NCBI RefSeq assembly: GCF_001682865.1
Contig: NZ_MAQX01000001.1
Span: 62,001 to 126,000, forward strand
DNA: 64,000 bases
Source of the DNA: Bacillus sp. FJAT-26390
Lineage (GTDB): Bacteria; Bacillota; Bacilli; Paenibacillales; Paenibacillaceae
Direction of reading: 5' to 3'
Positions 61,852 through 64,000 of this stretch are shown here, piece by piece. Position 1 is the stretch's first letter. Every line of letters begins with the position of its first letter. The notes under the pieces were generated by a model, which worked only from the letters and a program-made list of their open reading frames with translations, made no database searches and was not told where the DNA came from. The position numbers and the translations under genes were made by a program.

Positions 61852-61969
61852 GTTGCTGGGTAATCTTTCATTATAAGTAAATATTACCTCGAATATCGCG
61901 GGGTAAGCGAATAAACTAATTGTTAGAAGCGGAATGTTACGCCGTGAGGGCGCAAAAGGAGGAAGCTGG

Positions 61970-62695
61970 ATGATAGAACCTAAACAAAGCTATACGATTT
62001 GGTTTTCACAGCGTACGGGAAGCACTCTCTTAAACGATGCGCTTTCTTCGACGGGAGTAGCCGGGAATCCTTGTGAATGGATGCACGCTAGAGACCCGCA
62101 TACCATTAGCAAAGAGGAAGTTGAAGCCATGTGGAAGGGTGGCACCACTTCAAACGGGGTGTTTGGGGTGAAAACCTCGCTCAATCGGGAGTGGATTAAC
62201 GGATTTAGAAAGCTTTTTGAATTGCCTGTAACCGCGACTCAGGCGGAGGTATGGCGCGCCGCTTTTCCCAATTGCAACAAGCATATTTGGATGACGCGCA
62301 GAAACAAAGTGCGGCTGGCTGTTTCATGGTGGCGCGCAATCGTATCTGGAGAGTGGCATAGAAAGCATGGCGAAAAGCCGCAGGAGCATGATATAGAAGA
62401 TAAATATAATTTCGATGCGATTAATCATTTGTATATAGAATGCTCGATGCGTGAAGCGGCCATGGAGCAATTTTTCTCAGAGGAGAAGATCGTGCCGCTG
62501 ACGATCGTCTATGAGGATTTTATTCTGGACTACGAGGGAACCGTCCTGAACGTGCTGGCGTACTTAAATATTTCTTCGGAAAATGTGATCATTGCCCCGC
62601 CGTCTCTGGATCGGCTAGCGGATGCTGCTGCGGAGCAGTGGGTGCAAAGATTTCGGGAGGAACGGCAGCAGGACTGGGTGAATAAAGGCTGGTAA
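61970..62695 (+). CDS. Stf0-type sulfotransferase family protein
   Basis: The 241-residue protein begins SYTIWFSQRTGSTLLNDALSSTGVAGNPCEWM, the 5'-phosphosulfate loop of Stf0/NodH-like sulfotransferases. These transfer sulfate from PAPS to a carbohydrate; Stf0 in mycobacteria sulfates trehalose. The 3'-phosphate region is probably IWMTRRNKVRLAVSWWRAI, and the C-terminal part has VPLTIVYEDFILDYEGTVLNVLAYL. Acceptor unknown. AGGAGG precedes the ATG at 61970; an upstream ATG at 61934 is less good. No sulfate-activation genes are nearby. Confidence 0.88.
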   Translation: MIEPKQSYTIWFSQRTGSTLLNDALSSTGVAGNPCEWMHARDPHTISKEEVEAMWKGGTTSNGVFGVKTSLNREWINGFRKLFELPVTATQAEVWRAAFPNCNKHIWMTRRNKVRLAVSWWRAIVSGEWHRKHGEKPQEHDIEDKYNFDAINHLYIECSMREAAMEQFFSEEKIVPLTIVYEDFILDYEGTVLNVLAYLNISSENVIIAPPSLDRLADAAAEQWVQRFREERQQDWVNKGW

Positions 62696-62799
62696 TGCTA
62701 CTCTTCTTTCCATTATTTATTCGCATATGATAGCGCTAACAAAAACGCTTGCCAGCCCTCTGCGGTTGCAGTAAGTTAGTAGTATAAAGGAGGAATGAA

Positions 62800-64000
62800 A
62801 TGATGGAACAGACTAATCTGCATTTGTCCAGAAGTCAGCCGGAATTACAAGGTATTCCCTCTTCAGCTGTAAATGCTTTTTTAAATGCTGTACAAGAACG
62901 TCAATTGGAGCTGCATAGCCTTATGCTGCTCAGGCATGGCCATGTAGTAGCGGAGGGCTGGTGGGCTCCTTATGCTTCCGACATCACTCATATGCTGTTC
63001 TCGCTTAGCAAAAGCTTTACCTCAACCGCAATCGGTCTAGCCGCTTCGGAAGGGAAGCTGTCGTTGGACGATACGGTCGTATCGTTTTTCCCGGAGGATG
63101 CCCCGGAGGAAATAGAACCCCATTTATCGGCTATGCGCATTCGTCATTTGCTGATGATGGGAACGGGCCATGACGAAGATACAACGAATAGGATGACCCA
63201 AAGCGAAGATGGAAATTGGGCAAAAGCATTTCTCCATCTATCTGTCTTGCACGAACCTGGTACTCATTTTGTCTACAACAGCGGTGCTACATATATGCTG
63301 TCAGCCATTCTTCAGAAAGTAACCGGCCAAACGCTGCTTGACTATTTGCAGCCTCGTTTGTTTGAGCCGCTTGGCATAGAAGGAGCGATTTGGGAGAGCT
63401 GTCCCAAGGGGATAAACGTCGGCGGCTGGGGTTTGAACGTCACGACGGAGGATATCGCTAAGTTCGGGCAGCTTTATTTGCAGAAAGGCGTGTGGCATGA
63501 TCGGCGTCTCTTGCCGGAGGGGTGGGTAGAGGAAGCTACGTCCAAACAAATCTCCAATGGAGACGGCGGAGAAAACGATTGGGCTCAAGGATATGGCTAC
63601 CAGTTCTGGCGTTGCAGGCACGGCTTGTACCGGGGAGACGGCGCGTTCGGTCAATTTTGTATCGTGATGCCGGAGCAGGATGCGGTGCTGGCTATAACAA
63701 GCGGCTCGAACGATATGCAGGGGATCATGAATGCCGTATGGGATCACTTGCTCCCGGCAATGGAATCGTCACCGCTTGCCGCGGATCTGGATGCGGAAGC
63801 GCAGCTTGCGGATCGGCTGAAGGGTCTGGCGCTTCAAATACCGCGCCTGCAGCCGGACTCACCCTTGGAAGCAGGGATCTCCGGCAACAAATATATGCTT
63901 GAGGACAATGAGCAGCAATGGCAAAGCATTTCCCTGACCTTTGAGGACAATCAAGCAATAGCCGTCCTGAGCAAGTTGGATCAAGAAAATCGGATTATCT
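62800..64000 (+). CDS. Serine hydrolase, class C beta-lactamase family (cut by window edge)
   Basis: The first 400 residues are present and the frame runs off the right edge. The active-site motif is SLSK in MLFSLSKSFTSTAIGLA (S-x-x-K), the second motif is YNS in FVYNSGATYMLSAILQKVTGQ, and WGLNVTTEDIAKFGQLYL is typical of the family. These proteins are esterases, D-aminopeptidases, carboxypeptidases or beta-lactamases; no export signal is seen, so an intracellular esterase-like role is more likely. AAAGGAGG lies before ATG 62800; a second ATG follows at once at 62803. Confidence 0.9.
   Translation, partial: MMEQTNLHLSRSQPELQGIPSSAVNAFLNAVQERQLELHSLMLLRHGHVVAEGWWAPYASDITHMLFSLSKSFTSTAIGLAASEGKLSLDDTVVSFFPEDAPEEIEPHLSAMRIRHLLMMGTGHDEDTTNRMTQSEDGNWAKAFLHLSVLHEPGTHFVYNSGATYMLSAILQKVTGQTLLDYLQPRLFEPLGIEGAIWESCPKGINVGGWGLNVTTEDIAKFGQLYLQKGVWHDRRLLPEGWVEEATSKQISNGDGGENDWAQGYGYQFWRCRHGLYRGDGAFGQFCIVMPEQDAVLAITSGSNDMQGIMNAVWDHLLPAMESSPLAADLDAEAQLADRLKGLALQIPRLQPDSPLEAGISGNKYMLEDNEQQWQSISLTFEDNQAIAVLSKLDQENRII

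Noticed and set aside
1..64000. CRISPR arrays, tRNA/rRNA genes, integrases, transposases, phage modules or toxin-antitoxin pairs
   Set aside because: None was seen; no regularly spaced repeats, no tRNA cloverleaf and no transposase or integrase motifs were recognised.

Overview
The window looks like chromosomal DNA of a soil or plant-associated Paenibacillaceae bacterium (Paenibacillus or a close relative). This rests on Shine-Dalgarno sequences of AGGAGG type with frequent TTG/GTG starts, YesM/YesN-type two-component systems next to LplB/LplC-type sugar permeases, many LacI/AraC/GntR sugar regulators, Firmicutes-type riboswitches and intrinsic terminators. No rRNA, tRNA, CRISPR array, phage gene or intact insertion sequence was found. 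The species is inferred, not shown.

Layout. 1-1950: the end of an acetyltransferase gene, a divergent NAD(P)-binding protein/HxlR regulator pair and a small VOC protein. 2110-15455: a glycan-utilisation locus with a YesMN-type two-component system, two ABC permeases, a solute-binding lipoprotein, and three enzymes without signal peptides: a GH110-like beta-helix protein, a GH95 alpha-L-fucosidase and a GH38/DUF5054-type protein. 15686-26237: a myo-inositol catabolic cluster (iolD, iolE, iolC, iolA/mmsA, iolJ, iolG, iolB) followed by a LacI regulator and a HAD protein, with a divergent unknown gene sharing its control region. 26454-29259: a GntR-LacI chimeric regulator and a secreted double beta/gamma-crystallin plus Vps62-type protein. 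29391-37019: an Opp/Dpp-type ABC transporter with its own LacI regulator. 37054-41075: MgtC-like protein, adenine deaminase behind an adenine riboswitch, and a MATE exporter.

41224-64000 is more mixed: two AT-rich phosphotransferase-like genes, a class B penicillin-binding protein, an AHSA1-like protein, a GH151-like putative fucosidase divergent from an AraC regulator, an OmpR-type two-component system followed by an S41 membrane protease, a TerC transporter behind a yybP-ykoY (Mn2+) riboswitch, an MtaD-like deaminase, VOC and GNAT proteins, a DMT exporter, a Stf0 sulfotransferase and the start of a serine hydrolase. This part also holds several decayed genes (GNAT, O-methyltransferase, a DUF5412-like fragment).

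How it fits together. The first half is a set of sugar-responsive units. A perfect palindrome ATTAAACCGGTTTAAT before the GH38-like gene recurs twice (as TTAAACCGGTTTAA) before the Opp-like operon. This suggests that one LacI protein, most simply the one at 35988-37019, ties the transporter to the glycan locus. A second operator, TAAGCGCTTA, marks the iol control region. The enzyme set (alpha-1,3-galactosidase-like, alpha-fucosidase, alpha-mannosidase-like) points to import and intracellular trimming of fucosylated, alpha-galactosylated oligosaccharides, possibly of blood-group-B type. That substrate is an inference. The two riboswitch-controlled genes are the best-supported regulatory units in the window.
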